Origin: 2-02-FULL-55-14 sp964534125
GTDB taxonomy: Bacteria; Bacteroidota; Ignavibacteria; UBA10030
Direction: 5' to 3'
DNA: 64,000 bases
Assembly (NCBI GenBank): GCA_964534125.1
Contig: CAZHOJ010000009.1
Coordinates: forward strand, 72,541 to 136,540
Numbering within the stretch: position 1 is the first letter of the stretch; each line of letters begins with the position of its first letter. The notes below the pieces were generated by a model that was given only the letters and a program-made list of their open reading frames with translations, did no database searches and was not told the origin of the DNA. Below are positions 50,589 to 59,261 of the stretch, piece after piece. The position numbers were made by a program, and so were the translations under genes.

Positions 50589-52312
50589 TGGTCGATGATC
50601 CCGAGCTTCTGCTTCAGCGAGAGTTTGGACGGGTCCCGGTCGTATGCCCTCTGCCATTGCTCGCGCGCTTTATCGGGCTGTCCAAGTTTCTCGTAGACGT
50701 CCCCAAGATGCTCAAGGACGACCGGGCTTGCATCCCCGGTCGCGACAGCCTCCTCGATGTAGCGACGCGCCTCCTCGTAATTCCCAAGCTTGAAATGGAT
50801 CCAGCCGATTGTGTCGAGGTACGATGAATTGTCCGGGTCGGCGGCAACGGCCATCGTCGCCATACTGAGGGCACGTTCGAGCTGCAACCCGCGTTCCGAA
50901 AGGCTGTAGCTGTAGTTGTTCAGGACGAGCGCATTGGTCGAGTCGATCCGCAGGGCCTTTTCGTAGAGGCTGTCTGATTCCGAGAACTGGTCCAGCCCAT
51001 CGAGCGTCAACGCCAGAGAGCTGAGCACATTGACGTCGTTCGGATTCAGCCTGTGGGCCTTCCGGAGCTCGATCGCTGCATCCTCAGGTTCGCCGGACTG
51101 CGAATGCGCGAGGCCCAGCAGCAGGTAGACCCTGAAGTCATTGGGGAGCGTCTGACGGGCACGGTACATGGATGTGAAGACATTCTCATAGTCCCCCCGC
51201 TCGAAGTAGATGGATCCCAGGAACCACCAGGCGTCGCCGTTCCGCGGTTCGAGCTCTGTCACCCTGGAGAATGAGGCAGCAGCGACCGAATCCTGCCCGG
51301 CGTTGAGCGCGATCGCGCCGAGGTACCAATGCGGCCGCCAATCGAGCGGCTGTTCGTCCCGGGCCTTCTGGAATACCTCCCTGGCGGCGATGCCCAGGGC
51401 GGTGTCACGTTCTGACTGGCTGAACAATGAGACACCGATGCGTACGCGCACTTCGGGGTGGAGGTCGGGACGAGAGACGATCGACCGGAAGAGAACAAGG
51501 GCCCGCTGCGTATCCCCGCGTTCGAGATACATCTCGGCGAGCACCAGCGAGACATCCGCGTCATCGGGCCGCACATCGTGCATCGATTCGAGCAATGCGA
51601 GCGCATCGTCATTCCGGCCTGCCTTACTGTAGGTCTCCGCGAGCTGCCGTTTGAGTGCGTCATTGCTCGGGTCCAGCCGGAGCATTGCCTCGAAGTCAGA
51701 GACCGCTTCGTCGTATCTGCCCAGAGTGCTATGGATCTCCGCCGTCTGCAGGAGCAGTTCCCAGGTCTCGCCCTCACGGTCCATCAGCTTCTCGTACAGC
51801 TCGAGCGCCCTCAGCGGTTGCTGCGTCTGAAGAAGATTCGCAAGGCTGTAGAGGGAGCGGTTCTGAAGGGAATCGATACGCAGGATGGCCTCATACTCGC
51901 GGATAGCAAGGTCGCGCTGGAAAGCGTTCACGTAGACCTGTGCAAGCTGGTCCCGGTAGGCGATGTTCATTGAATCCCGGGCGACCGCTTCCCGCGCATA
52001 CTCGCTGGCGCGGGCATGCTTGTTCAGCTCCGTAAAGTCCTTCGAGAGCGCGTACATCGCTGCTGCGTTGTCGGGATCAAGGCGGAGGACCTCCTGGTAT
52101 TCCAGGATCGCTTCAGCGAACTTTCCTTGGGCATCGAGCGATGCGCCCTCGATAAAGTGGCCGAGGATGCGCTGTTGTGTCAGGGTCTGCTGACTGAGGT
52201 GTCGGCCGGAAACAGCTTCTCCGGGCCGCCCGGAGGCAGTGTCCAGGGATGGCCCGCATCCGGCAAGGGCGGTCCCGAGGGCGATCAGGAGGATGAAAGG
52301 CTGTTTCAACAT
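50585..52312 (-). CDS. Large TPR lipoprotein
   Basis: A 575-aa protein. The start at 52312 gives a lipoprotein signal (FILLIALGTALAGC, then GPSLDTAS). From residue about 55 to the end there are some 13-14 tandem tetratricopeptide repeats (for example AKGKFAEAILEYQEVLRLDPDNAAAMYAL-like, ARSDLAIREYEAILRID-like, LGNYEEARRYIEEAVATGDA). It is a scaffold protein, probably outer-membrane anchored. There is no Shine-Dalgarno; a good promoter ends 8 nt before the ATG, so the mRNA is probably leaderless. First gene of a four-gene operon coupled through ATGA overlaps. Confidence 0.88.
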   Translation of the reverse strand: MLKQPFILLIALGTALAGCGPSLDTASGRPGEAVSGRHLSQQTLTQQRILGHFIEGASLDAQGKFAEAILEYQEVLRLDPDNAAAMYALSKDFTELNKHARASEYAREAVARDSMNIAYRDQLAQVYVNAFQRDLAIREYEAILRIDSLQNRSLYSLANLLQTQQPLRALELYEKLMDREGETWELLLQTAEIHSTLGRYDEAVSDFEAMLRLDPSNDALKRQLAETYSKAGRNDDALALLESMHDVRPDDADVSLVLAEMYLERGDTQRALVLFRSIVSRPDLHPEVRVRIGVSLFSQSERDTALGIAAREVFQKARDEQPLDWRPHWYLGAIALNAGQDSVAAASFSRVTELEPRNGDAWWFLGSIYFERGDYENVFTSMYRARQTLPNDFRVYLLLGLAHSQSGEPEDAAIELRKAHRLNPNDVNVLSSLALTLDGLDQFSESDSLYEKALRIDSTNALVLNNYSYSLSERGLQLERALSMATMAVAADPDNSSYLDTIGWIHFKLGNYEEARRYIEEAVATGDASPVVLEHLGDVYEKLGQPDKAREQWQRAYDRDPSKLSLKQKLGIIDQ

Positions 52313-52320
52313 AAAAAAGA

Positions 52321-52349
52321 AATATATTGAAGATGGTTCCGACTTACAA
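52321..52349 (-). promoter_or_regulatory. Promoter of the TPR operon, placing transcription start at or next to the ATG
   Basis: On the minus strand TTGTAA (52344-52349), 17 nt, TATATT (52321-52326). Only 8 nt separate the -10 from the ATG (52310-52312), so the transcript would be leaderless or nearly so. Confidence 0.6.
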
Positions 52350-52364
52350 CCAGACACCGTTCCT

Positions 52365-53333
52365 ATGAGCATGAATGAACACGGAATGCAGCGGATCGCT
52401 GACCTGAGCATCGCCTGGACGTGGAGGTATGATGAACCTTTCGTCGCGGCCATGAGGGAGGCGTGCACCCGGCATGGTCTCGACCTGCTCGAGATCACCG
52501 AACAGAACGTCGAACAGGTGACGCGCGGCGTCCTCGACGGATCGTTACACATCCGATGGTTCTTCGACCGGGCATCGGACGAGCATGATGCGTTCCGGAC
52601 GCTCGCCTCCTTCCTGCTGAAGGAGCATCGTTCGGGCAGGCCTGGCCATGTGGTCTTCGTCAATCCGACCGATGACTCCCGGCGTGCAGCAGACAAAGCG
52701 ACAATGCATCTCGAGTTCATCACGCATGGTATCCATGTGCCCCACACGATCATCCTGTCCGCGTATGCATCAGAGCCGGAGCTCGTGCTCCCGCCGGACG
52801 ATGTTGCGTACCTCGGGAGCCCGTTCGTGATCAAGCCGGCGAATACGACCGGTGGGGGGACAGGGGTCTTCATGGATGCGAGAACGGTGAAGGACATTGA
52901 TCGTCATCGCATGACCTACGACAAGGACAAATACCTTCTGCAACGGAGGATCTCGCCGGCGTACCTTGGCAAGTCGAGAGCATGGTTCCGGATCTTCTAT
53001 GCTTTTGGAGAGACGGCTCTCTGCTGGTGGGATGATCAGACCCATGTCTATGAGTTGGTCACAGCAGACGAAGAAAGGAAGTTCGGATTGCATGAACTCC
53101 GTGATGCCATACGAACGATCGCAGATATCTGTCGCCTCGATTTCTTCTCATCTGAGTTCGCGCAGGTCTTCGACGCTTCCTATGTCTCGGTGGACTATGT
53201 GAACGAACTGTGTGATATGCGCCCGAAATCAACGACTCCTGACGGCGTTCCGGATGAACTGCTGCTTTGGGTCGCAGATCGGATGGCCGACTGCATCGTG
53301 CAGGCCCGTGAAATCGAGAAGTCAAAGGCTTAG
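52365..53333 (+). CDS. ATP-grasp domain protein of unknown substrate
   Basis: A 322-aa protein. The start at 52365 is the first ATG after the divergent promoter region; a second Met is 2 codons on. About 130-270 shows ATP-grasp features: FVIKPANTTGGGTGVFM (Lys and Gly-rich loop), KYLLQRRISP and RIFYAFGETALCWW. About 285-300 has the DASYVSVDYVNELCDMRP stretch, which could supply the metal-binding Asp/Asn. Likely ligates a carboxylate to an amine or thiol using ATP; no partner enzyme identifies the product. Divergent from the TPR operon. Confidence 0.75.
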   Translation: MSMNEHGMQRIADLSIAWTWRYDEPFVAAMREACTRHGLDLLEITEQNVEQVTRGVLDGSLHIRWFFDRASDEHDAFRTLASFLLKEHRSGRPGHVVFVNPTDDSRRAADKATMHLEFITHGIHVPHTIILSAYASEPELVLPPDDVAYLGSPFVIKPANTTGGGTGVFMDARTVKDIDRHRMTYDKDKYLLQRRISPAYLGKSRAWFRIFYAFGETALCWWDDQTHVYELVTADEERKFGLHELRDAIRTIADICRLDFFSSEFAQVFDASYVSVDYVNELCDMRPKSTTPDGVPDELLLWVADRMADCIVQAREIEKSKA

Positions 53334-53344
53334 AAGCTTGACTT
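53319..53344 (+). terminator. Hairpin overlapping the ATP-grasp stop codon
   Basis: AAGTCAA / TTGACTT with an inner GGCTT / AAGC stem, spanning the TAG. The right arm also forms the -35 of the next promoter. Confidence 0.4.
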
Positions 53345-53366
53345 TCAACCATGGGTTTAATAAGTT
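53338..53366 (+). promoter_or_regulatory. Candidate promoter of the CpoB-like gene
   Basis: TTGACT (53338-53343), 17 nt, TAAGTT (53361-53366). It gives a leader of about 145 nt before the ATG at 53516. Confidence 0.4.
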
Positions 53367-53515
53367 AGCCCCAAATACATTACCTGCGACGGACTTGACT
53401 CCGGGAGAGAAATCTTTCGAACTCGGGGCATGTTCCGGAGATGACGTGTGCGGTGGAAACGCAGCGGGACCCGAAAGCAAAGATATTTCACTCATTGCCA
53501 ACTATCGGAGGCACT

Positions 53516-54412
53516 ATGGGCTACTCACGTAACCGAAGCGGTTGGAAATGGCTTCTTCTTCTGACCGTAGTCTTTGGTTTTGCCCTCACCGGCTGCGGCG
53601 GATCGGAAGAAGCTATGGAGGAGGAAGCGTACAATGAAGAAGGACAGCCTCTCGGCGAGGAACAGGCCCTTGGAGAGGAGGAAGCAGTCGTCGAAGAAGA
53701 TGCAGATGCAGATGCACTGACCTCCTTCATCGGTGCCGCGCCGGAAGAGACGAAGCCGGAGCCTGCTCAGGCCCAGCCCGCGCAGACCGGTCAGTTGCAG
53801 GTGTACGAACGGCAGATCGAGGAACTGCGGACGGAGAACACGACCCTCAAGCAGCGCCTCGTGAAACTGGAACAGGATAACCGGACGCTCAACACGATGG
53901 TCGCCGAGAGCGAGTCGAAGGTCCAGACGGTCAGGGACCGTGCTGACAGTCTCGAAGCCGCCCTCATGGCCCGTCCCCTCGAAGAGGGCGCACCGGAGAT
54001 GGCTGAAGCCCCCGCCGAGCCCGCTGAGACGGCACCAGTCGAGCCGATGTCCATTTCCACGTATGAAGATGCGCTCCGTGCATTTAATGCCCGCCGGTAC
54101 GACGAGGCCATCGCCGGATGGACAGCGATGCTGAGCCAGGGTGTGGCGCCGGACCTTGAGGACAATTGTGTCTACTGGATCGGTGAAGCGAACTTCCAGA
54201 AGCGCCGCTACAATGAGGCGGCTGAGTCATTCGCGAAGGTTCTTGCCTACAAGAGCTCTGAGAAGAAAGCTCATGCGCAGTACATGCTGGCACAATGCGA
54301 CGAGCGGATGGGGAACAAGGAGAAGGCGAAGGCCGGCTATGAGAAGGTCGTGAAAGACTACCCGATGTCCGATGTCATCCGGAAGGCGAAGGAGCGCTGG
54401 GCAAAGCTCTGA
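53516..54412 (+). CDS. CpoB/YbgF-like TPR lipoprotein
   Basis: A 298-aa envelope protein. Start at 53516 with GGAGG 5 nt upstream, followed by a lipoprotein signal (LLLLTVVFGFALTGC, then GGSEE). Residues about 25-75 are strongly acidic (EEEAYNEEGQPLGEEQALGE). About 95-150 is a coiled coil (YERQIEELRTENTTLKQRLV) like the YbgF trimerisation helix. About 180-298 has three TPR repeats of the YbgF/CpoB type (YEDALRAFNARRYDEAIAGW, AHAQYMLAQCDERMGNKEKA). CpoB links the Tol-Pal system to septal peptidoglycan synthesis; no tol-pal genes are in the window. A strong terminator follows. Confidence 0.82.
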   Translation: MGYSRNRSGWKWLLLLTVVFGFALTGCGGSEEAMEEEAYNEEGQPLGEEQALGEEEAVVEEDADADALTSFIGAAPEETKPEPAQAQPAQTGQLQVYERQIEELRTENTTLKQRLVKLEQDNRTLNTMVAESESKVQTVRDRADSLEAALMARPLEEGAPEMAEAPAEPAETAPVEPMSISTYEDALRAFNARRYDEAIAGWTAMLSQGVAPDLEDNCVYWIGEANFQKRRYNEAAESFAKVLAYKSSEKKAHAQYMLAQCDERMGNKEKAKAGYEKVVKDYPMSDVIRKAKERWAKL

Positions 54413-54436
54413 CCCACCGGCGTAACACGATCGTTC

Positions 54437-54467
54437 AGCCCCGCGTTCAGCGCGGGGCTTTTTTTTT
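54437..54467 (+). terminator. Strong rho-independent terminator after the CpoB-like gene
   Basis: A 9-bp perfect stem AGCCCCGCG / CGCGGGGCT is followed by a run of nine T residues. It lies 24 nt after the stop codon. Confidence 0.95.
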
Positions 54468-54494
54468 GGGGTGGCATGGAGATCCCCATCTCCA

Positions 54495-54523
54495 TTGTAT
54501 GTCGCCGCCACCCATGCTATATT
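54495..54523 (+). promoter_or_regulatory. Promoter of the radA-rdgB-M14 operon
   Basis: TTGTAT (54495-54500), 17 nt, TATATT (54518-54523). It lies 38 nt before the radA ATG. Confidence 0.6.
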
Positions 54524-54561
54524 GAGCAGCTTTACGCAGCGTTGAACGTGATACCGGAGCC

Positions 54562-55920
54562 ATGGCAAAGAACCAGACCACATATGTCTGCCAGTCGTGC
54601 GGTTATGTCTCGCCGAGATGGGCCGGCAAGTGTCCCAATTGCTCGGAGTGGAACACGTTCGTCGAGGAGATCCAGGCCCCGGCACGGGCCGCCCGCAAGG
54701 GCCGGCTTCCCGCCTCGCTCGAACCTGTCTCCCTCGATGATGTGAGCAAGGATGCTGTCCCCCGGGTCCGCTCAGGCATAGCAGAGCTCGACCGTGTCCT
54801 CGGCGGAGGTTTGGTCCCGGGATCCCTGCTGCTTCTCGGAGGAGACCCGGGGATCGGGAAATCCACCCTCATGATGCAGGTGGCCCTTTCGCTCAAGGAT
54901 CAGGCGGTCCTGTACGTGACGGGCGAAGAATCCGTCAGTCAGATCAAGCTCAGAGCAGAACGGCTTCACCAGAAGTCTGGCAAGCATGTGCTGCTGCTCG
55001 CAGAGACCAATCTCGACCTCATTCTTGACATCCTCGACCGGCAATCCCCTGATGTCCTCGTCATAGATTCGATCCAGACGATGTACAGGCCCGGCTTGGA
55101 GAGCGCTCCCGGAAGCGTCAGCCAGGTGCGGGAGTCGACCGCCCTCCTACTGAGAGCGGCAAAGACGAAGGGGATCGCTGTGTTCGTGGTCGGGCATGTC
55201 ACGAAAGAAGGCATGATTGCCGGCCCGAAGGTGGTGGAGCATATGGTGGACTGCGTCCTGCAGTTCGAAGGCGAGGCACATTATGCATACAGGATCCTGC
55301 GGGCGCTGAAGAACCGGTTCGGGTCGACGAACGAGATCGGCATCTTCGAGATGCACGAGAACGGCCTCCGCGAAGTGGCCAATCCGTCTGCTGTCTTTCT
55401 GTCTGAGCGCCACGCCCATACATCGGGCTCGACGGTCGTGGCAAGTATGGAGGGGACGCGTCCCATCCTGCTCGAAGTGCAGGCACTGGTATCATCGGCC
55501 ACCTACGGGACGCCGCAGCGGAACACGACGGGCGTCGACTATCGGCGCCTCTCTCTGCTGCTTGCCGTGCTCGAGAAACGGGCAGGCCTGATGCTCGGAT
55601 CGCAGGACGTCTTCGTCAATATTGCGGGGGGCATTCGCATCGACGAACCTGCCATCGACCTGGCGATCGCAGCCTCTATCGTGTCGAGTCTCCGTGATGT
55701 TCCGGTGCAGGATTCGACGGTCGCCGTCGGGGAGATCGGGCTCGGGGGGGAGATCAGGACTATCGGACACATTGAGAAACGGGTCCAGGAAGCAGCAAAG
55801 CTGGGCTTCGCCCGCATCGTGGTACCGCGATCGAACATGCGATCGCTGAAGAGCGACGGTTCCATTCAGCTTGTACCCGTCGATCGCATTGAGCAGGCCA
55901 TCGGCGAACTCGTCTCCTGA
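54562..55920 (+). CDS. radA: DNA repair protein RadA
   Basis: A 452-aa recombination helicase that extends D-loops during RecA-dependent repair. It has the N-terminal zinc finger C-x2-C...C-x2-C (Cys10, 13, 24, 27; YVCQSCG, GKCPNC), then the RecA-like ATPase with Walker A GGDPGIGKST and Walker B VLVIDSIQT, the RadA-specific KNRFGS motif, and a C-terminal Lon-protease-like domain (about 290-452) ending in EQAIGELVS. Length is normal. First gene of the operon; rdgB follows after 44 nt. Confidence 0.97.
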   Translation: MAKNQTTYVCQSCGYVSPRWAGKCPNCSEWNTFVEEIQAPARAARKGRLPASLEPVSLDDVSKDAVPRVRSGIAELDRVLGGGLVPGSLLLLGGDPGIGKSTLMMQVALSLKDQAVLYVTGEESVSQIKLRAERLHQKSGKHVLLLAETNLDLILDILDRQSPDVLVIDSIQTMYRPGLESAPGSVSQVRESTALLLRAAKTKGIAVFVVGHVTKEGMIAGPKVVEHMVDCVLQFEGEAHYAYRILRALKNRFGSTNEIGIFEMHENGLREVANPSAVFLSERHAHTSGSTVVASMEGTRPILLEVQALVSSATYGTPQRNTTGVDYRRLSLLLAVLEKRAGLMLGSQDVFVNIAGGIRIDEPAIDLAIAASIVSSLRDVPVQDSTVAVGEIGLGGEIRTIGHIEKRVQEAAKLGFARIVVPRSNMRSLKSDGSIQLVPVDRIEQAIGELVS

Positions 55921-55964
55921 CATTCTTCGTTCATCCGTTCCGCAACTCAACGCACCAGGTACCA

Positions 55965-56561
55965 ATGATACATACGCTTATCCTTGCATCACGCAATCAT
56001 CATAAGCTCAGCGAGCTTCGCTATTTTCTGCAGGGCCTTCCCGTCACGGTGCGCGGCCTCGACGAGTTCGACCATCTCGGGCCGATAGCTGAAGACGGCA
56101 TGACCTTCGAGGAGAATGCGCTCACGAAGGCGAGGGAAGTGCATCGCCTCACGAGCTTTCCTGCACTTGCGGACGATTCCGGCCTCGAAGTATTCTATCT
56201 GAACGGCAGGCCCGGGGTCCGCTCCGCACGGTATGCAGGCCCGGGCGCGACCGACGGCCTCAACAATCAGAAGCTCTTGCACGAGATGCGTGGTGTCGCA
56301 CGCCGCCGTCGCAACGCTCGCTTCGTCGCATGCCTTGCCCTCATCGCTCCGGGCATCCAGGAGCTGACGCATGGACAGTGCTCGGGACACGTGACCGAGT
56401 CGCCACGCGGAACGAACGGGTTCGGGTATGATCCCATCTTTATGCCCGATGGATTCACACGCACATATGCGGAGCTGAGCCAGGAAGAAAAGAACCGCAT
56501 CAGTCATCGTTCATATGCATTCGCTGCGATTAGGGACGTTCTCGCACGCTATACCCGCTGA
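55965..56561 (+). CDS. rdgB: XTP/dITP diphosphatase (RdgB/HAM1)
   Basis: A 198-aa nucleotide-pool sanitising enzyme hydrolysing dITP, XTP and ITP to monophosphates plus PPi. N-terminal LILASRNHHKLSELRYFL is the substrate loop (family TxNxxKxxE). FEENALTKAREV, ALADDSGLEVFYLNGRPGVRSARYAG and GTNGFGYDPIF are the other conserved blocks, ending with the ISHRSYAF motif. It produces PPi, which the membrane PPase could use. Between radA and an M14 peptidase gene in one operon. Confidence 0.95.
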   Translation: MIHTLILASRNHHKLSELRYFLQGLPVTVRGLDEFDHLGPIAEDGMTFEENALTKAREVHRLTSFPALADDSGLEVFYLNGRPGVRSARYAGPGATDGLNNQKLLHEMRGVARRRRNARFVACLALIAPGIQELTHGQCSGHVTESPRGTNGFGYDPIFMPDGFTRTYAELSQEEKNRISHRSYAFAAIRDVLARYTR

Positions 56562-56574
56562 TCCGGAGGAGCCC

Positions 56575-59157
56575 ATGGGCCGATTCGCTTTCCACCTTCT
56601 TCTCATCTTTTCACCCGTCATTCTCGTCGCGCAACAGGGCCCAACGCTGTCGTACTATCTTCCGTCCGACGGCGAGTACGATCCCTCCGTTCCCACACCG
56701 GAATCGTTCTTCGGTTTCCAGGTCGGGGAGTGGCATCTTCAGCCCGAGCAGGTCCATGCATACATCAAGGAACTTGGGCGGGTCTCAGAGAGGATCAAGG
56801 TCCTTCCCATGGGGAAGAGCCATGAGTCGCGTGAGATCCTTCTGGCTGTTATCACCGACCCCGGGAACCATGCCCGTCTCGGTCAGATCCAGGAAGCTCA
56901 CCTCGCCTTGAGCGATCCCTCTGTCGCGTCCGCCGGCGATGTCTCCACGATGCCGGTCGTTGTATGGATGGGATACTCCGTGCATGGGAACGAGGCAAGC
57001 GGCAGCAATGCGTCCGTTCTCGTCGCGTACTATTTGGCGGCGTCGAAGGACCCATGGGTTACATCAGCCCTGCGTGACGCCGTCGTGCTCTTCAATCCTT
57101 CCATCAATCCCGATGGTCTCAACAGGTTCGCAAGCTGGGTGAACGCCAACAAGGGAAGCGTGCTCGACCCGTCACCCTCATCGCGTGAGCACAATGAACC
57201 ATGGCCCGGAGGAAGGACGAACCACTACTGGTTCGACCTGAACCGCGACTGGATGCCATTGCAGCATCCCGAAAGTCGGGCCCGTATCCGGCAATACTAT
57301 GCATGGCGGCCGAATCTGCTCACGGACCATCACGAGATGGGCTCGTCGTCGACATTCTTCTTCCAGCCCGGGATCCCGTCACGGAACAATCCGCTCGTTC
57401 CCCACACGGTCGGCGACCTTACCACACGCATCGCGGCCTTCCATGCGCAGGCTCTCGACTCCATCGGGTCGTTGTACTACTCCGGCGAATCGTTCGACGA
57501 TTTCTACATCGGGAAGGGATCGTCCTATCCCGACATCACCGGCGGTGTGGGGATCCTCTTCGAGCAGGCGTCTGTCAGGGGGCACACGCGAACGGTTCCC
57601 GGCGGTGAGATGACGTTTCCCTTCGCGATCCGCAACCAGGTGACAACATCCTTCTCGACGCTGCGGGCCGCTGTGCATCTCCGCATGGAGCTTCTGAACC
57701 ACCAGCGTGAGATGGCGCGCACCGGCCTGACCCTTGCGGGGCGGTCACGCACGAAGGCATATGTGTTCGGAACCGGATCGGACATGGCACGGACCGAAGC
57801 CCTCGCGGGGATCCTGCATGAGCATGCCATCAACGTTTTCCGCACCAGAAAGAACATCACAGCAGGATCGGCCGCATTCCGTGCGGGTGAAGCGTTCATT
57901 GTTCCGGTCGAGCAGGTGCAGTATCGGCTCATCACCTCGCTGTTCGAGCGGCGGACCTCGTTTCAGGACAGCCTCTTCTACGATGTGTCGGCCTGGTCCT
58001 TGCCGCTGGCGTTCGGTCTTCCGTATGCGGAACTGCAGGGGGTGGACCGCGACGCCTTGGGGGAGCCGTTCGACCCCGAACGTCTGGCGGCACAGCCTCC
58101 ATTACCGGGAAACGTTCCTTTCTACGTGCTCAGCTGGTCAGAGTACTTTGCCCCGAAAGCGCTGGGCCGGCTGTTCGATCGGGACATTGTCCCGCGCATG
58201 GCCTTCGAAGAAATCAAAGTGATCACAACCGAAGGTGAGCGATCCTTCCATCGCGGTGCGGTCATTGTGCCGGTCGGGATGCAGAAGGTCTCGCCTGAGG
58301 TCATCAGGGAAGTCATGGAAGAGGTGAGGAGCGAGGATGGAGTGCGGGTGTTCGGGATTGTCACCGGACGTTCGCCGATGGGGATCGACCTCGGCTCTCC
58401 GAACGTTCACGTCCTGGAATCTCCGCGGATTGCGCTCCTGGCGGGGGATGGCGTGTCGCCCACGGATGCCGGGGAGATATGGCACCTGCTCGACCATCGG
58501 TATCATCGGACAGTGACGCTCCTCGATCCCCGGTCGATCGGACGGCGGACACTGCATGAGGTGTCTGTCGTTATCATGCCTGCCGGCAGGTACGGTGATC
58601 TCGATTCTCAGCAGGTCCGGAGTCTCTTGGAATGGGTGGAAGAGGGAAATACGCTCATTGCGCTCGAGCAGGCGGCGGCATGGGTGGTGAGGAACAAGCT
58701 TGCTCAGGTGAAGCTCGCGGAGGAGGGGGCGGATCGCCGGGATACGAACACCGTCGTTCTCTATGGAGAGGAGAGCCAGATGCAGGGTGCGCGCCGTGTT
58801 CCGGGAGCGGTCGTCTCGGCCTTGATCGACGCAACCCATCCACTGCTGTTCGGAGTGAATTCCGAAGCGCTGCACCTGTTCAAGTCGACGCCATACGCTT
58901 TCGCCCCATCGGCGAGAAGAGCGATCACACCGGTGCTGTATGGCCGGGACCCTCTCGTCAGTGGATACCTGCATCCGCGCACGGTCGAACGTATCAGCGG
59001 CAAAGCAGCGATTGCGGTCGCACCGAAGGGGCGTGGAACGGTCATCCTCCTGGCCGACAATCAGACATTCCGGGCCTATTGGTACGGGACAAGCAGGATC
59101 CTTGCGAATGCTGTGTTTCTTGCGCCGTTCATAAGGGCTCCTGAGTCCGAGGAATGA
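56575..59157 (+). CDS. M14 family zinc carboxypeptidase, exported
   Basis: An 860-aa exported protein. The start at 56575 has GGAGGA upstream and opens a signal peptide (FAFHLLLIFSPVILVAQQ). The M14 domain covers about 35-370: zinc ligands in GYSVHGNEASG (HxxE) and LLTDHHEMGSSS (His), substrate-binding NPDG and DLNRDW, and catalytic Glu probably in GILFEQASVRG. About 380-860 is a long C-terminal region with a glutamine amidotransferase-like fold part near 620-720 (RIALLAGDGVSPTDAGEI and VVIMPAGRYGDLD). Cleaves C-terminal residues of peptides outside the cytoplasm. It is 13 nt after rdgB. Confidence 0.9.
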   Translation: MGRFAFHLLLIFSPVILVAQQGPTLSYYLPSDGEYDPSVPTPESFFGFQVGEWHLQPEQVHAYIKELGRVSERIKVLPMGKSHESREILLAVITDPGNHARLGQIQEAHLALSDPSVASAGDVSTMPVVVWMGYSVHGNEASGSNASVLVAYYLAASKDPWVTSALRDAVVLFNPSINPDGLNRFASWVNANKGSVLDPSPSSREHNEPWPGGRTNHYWFDLNRDWMPLQHPESRARIRQYYAWRPNLLTDHHEMGSSSTFFFQPGIPSRNNPLVPHTVGDLTTRIAAFHAQALDSIGSLYYSGESFDDFYIGKGSSYPDITGGVGILFEQASVRGHTRTVPGGEMTFPFAIRNQVTTSFSTLRAAVHLRMELLNHQREMARTGLTLAGRSRTKAYVFGTGSDMARTEALAGILHEHAINVFRTRKNITAGSAAFRAGEAFIVPVEQVQYRLITSLFERRTSFQDSLFYDVSAWSLPLAFGLPYAELQGVDRDALGEPFDPERLAAQPPLPGNVPFYVLSWSEYFAPKALGRLFDRDIVPRMAFEEIKVITTEGERSFHRGAVIVPVGMQKVSPEVIREVMEEVRSEDGVRVFGIVTGRSPMGIDLGSPNVHVLESPRIALLAGDGVSPTDAGEIWHLLDHRYHRTVTLLDPRSIGRRTLHEVSVVIMPAGRYGDLDSQQVRSLLEWVEEGNTLIALEQAAAWVVRNKLAQVKLAEEGADRRDTNTVVLYGEESQMQGARRVPGAVVSALIDATHPLLFGVNSEALHLFKSTPYAFAPSARRAITPVLYGRDPLVSGYLHPRTVERISGKAAIAVAPKGRGTVILLADNQTFRAYWYGTSRILANAVFLAPFIRAPESEE

Positions 59158-59202
59158 TTCCGAGATTCCCAGGTGCAGAAATGAACTGCCGTTGGCGGTT
59201 CC

Positions 59203-59231
59203 TTGACTACCGAAACGAATCTTGGTATACT
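59203..59231 (+). promoter_or_regulatory. Strong sigma-70-type promoter of the histidine kinase gene
   Basis: TTGACT (59203-59208), 17 nt, TATACT (59226-59231), 30 nt before the ATG. The last spacer bases (GG) and the -10 match those of the rRNA promoter. Confidence 0.75.
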
Positions 59232-59261
59232 TTTCCGATATGACCCTGCGCATACCTCCAC

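Noticed and set aside
58138..59253. 371-codon open frame antisense to the M14 peptidase
   Set aside because: Shadow of the peptidase gene; composition dominated by Arg, His and Asp.
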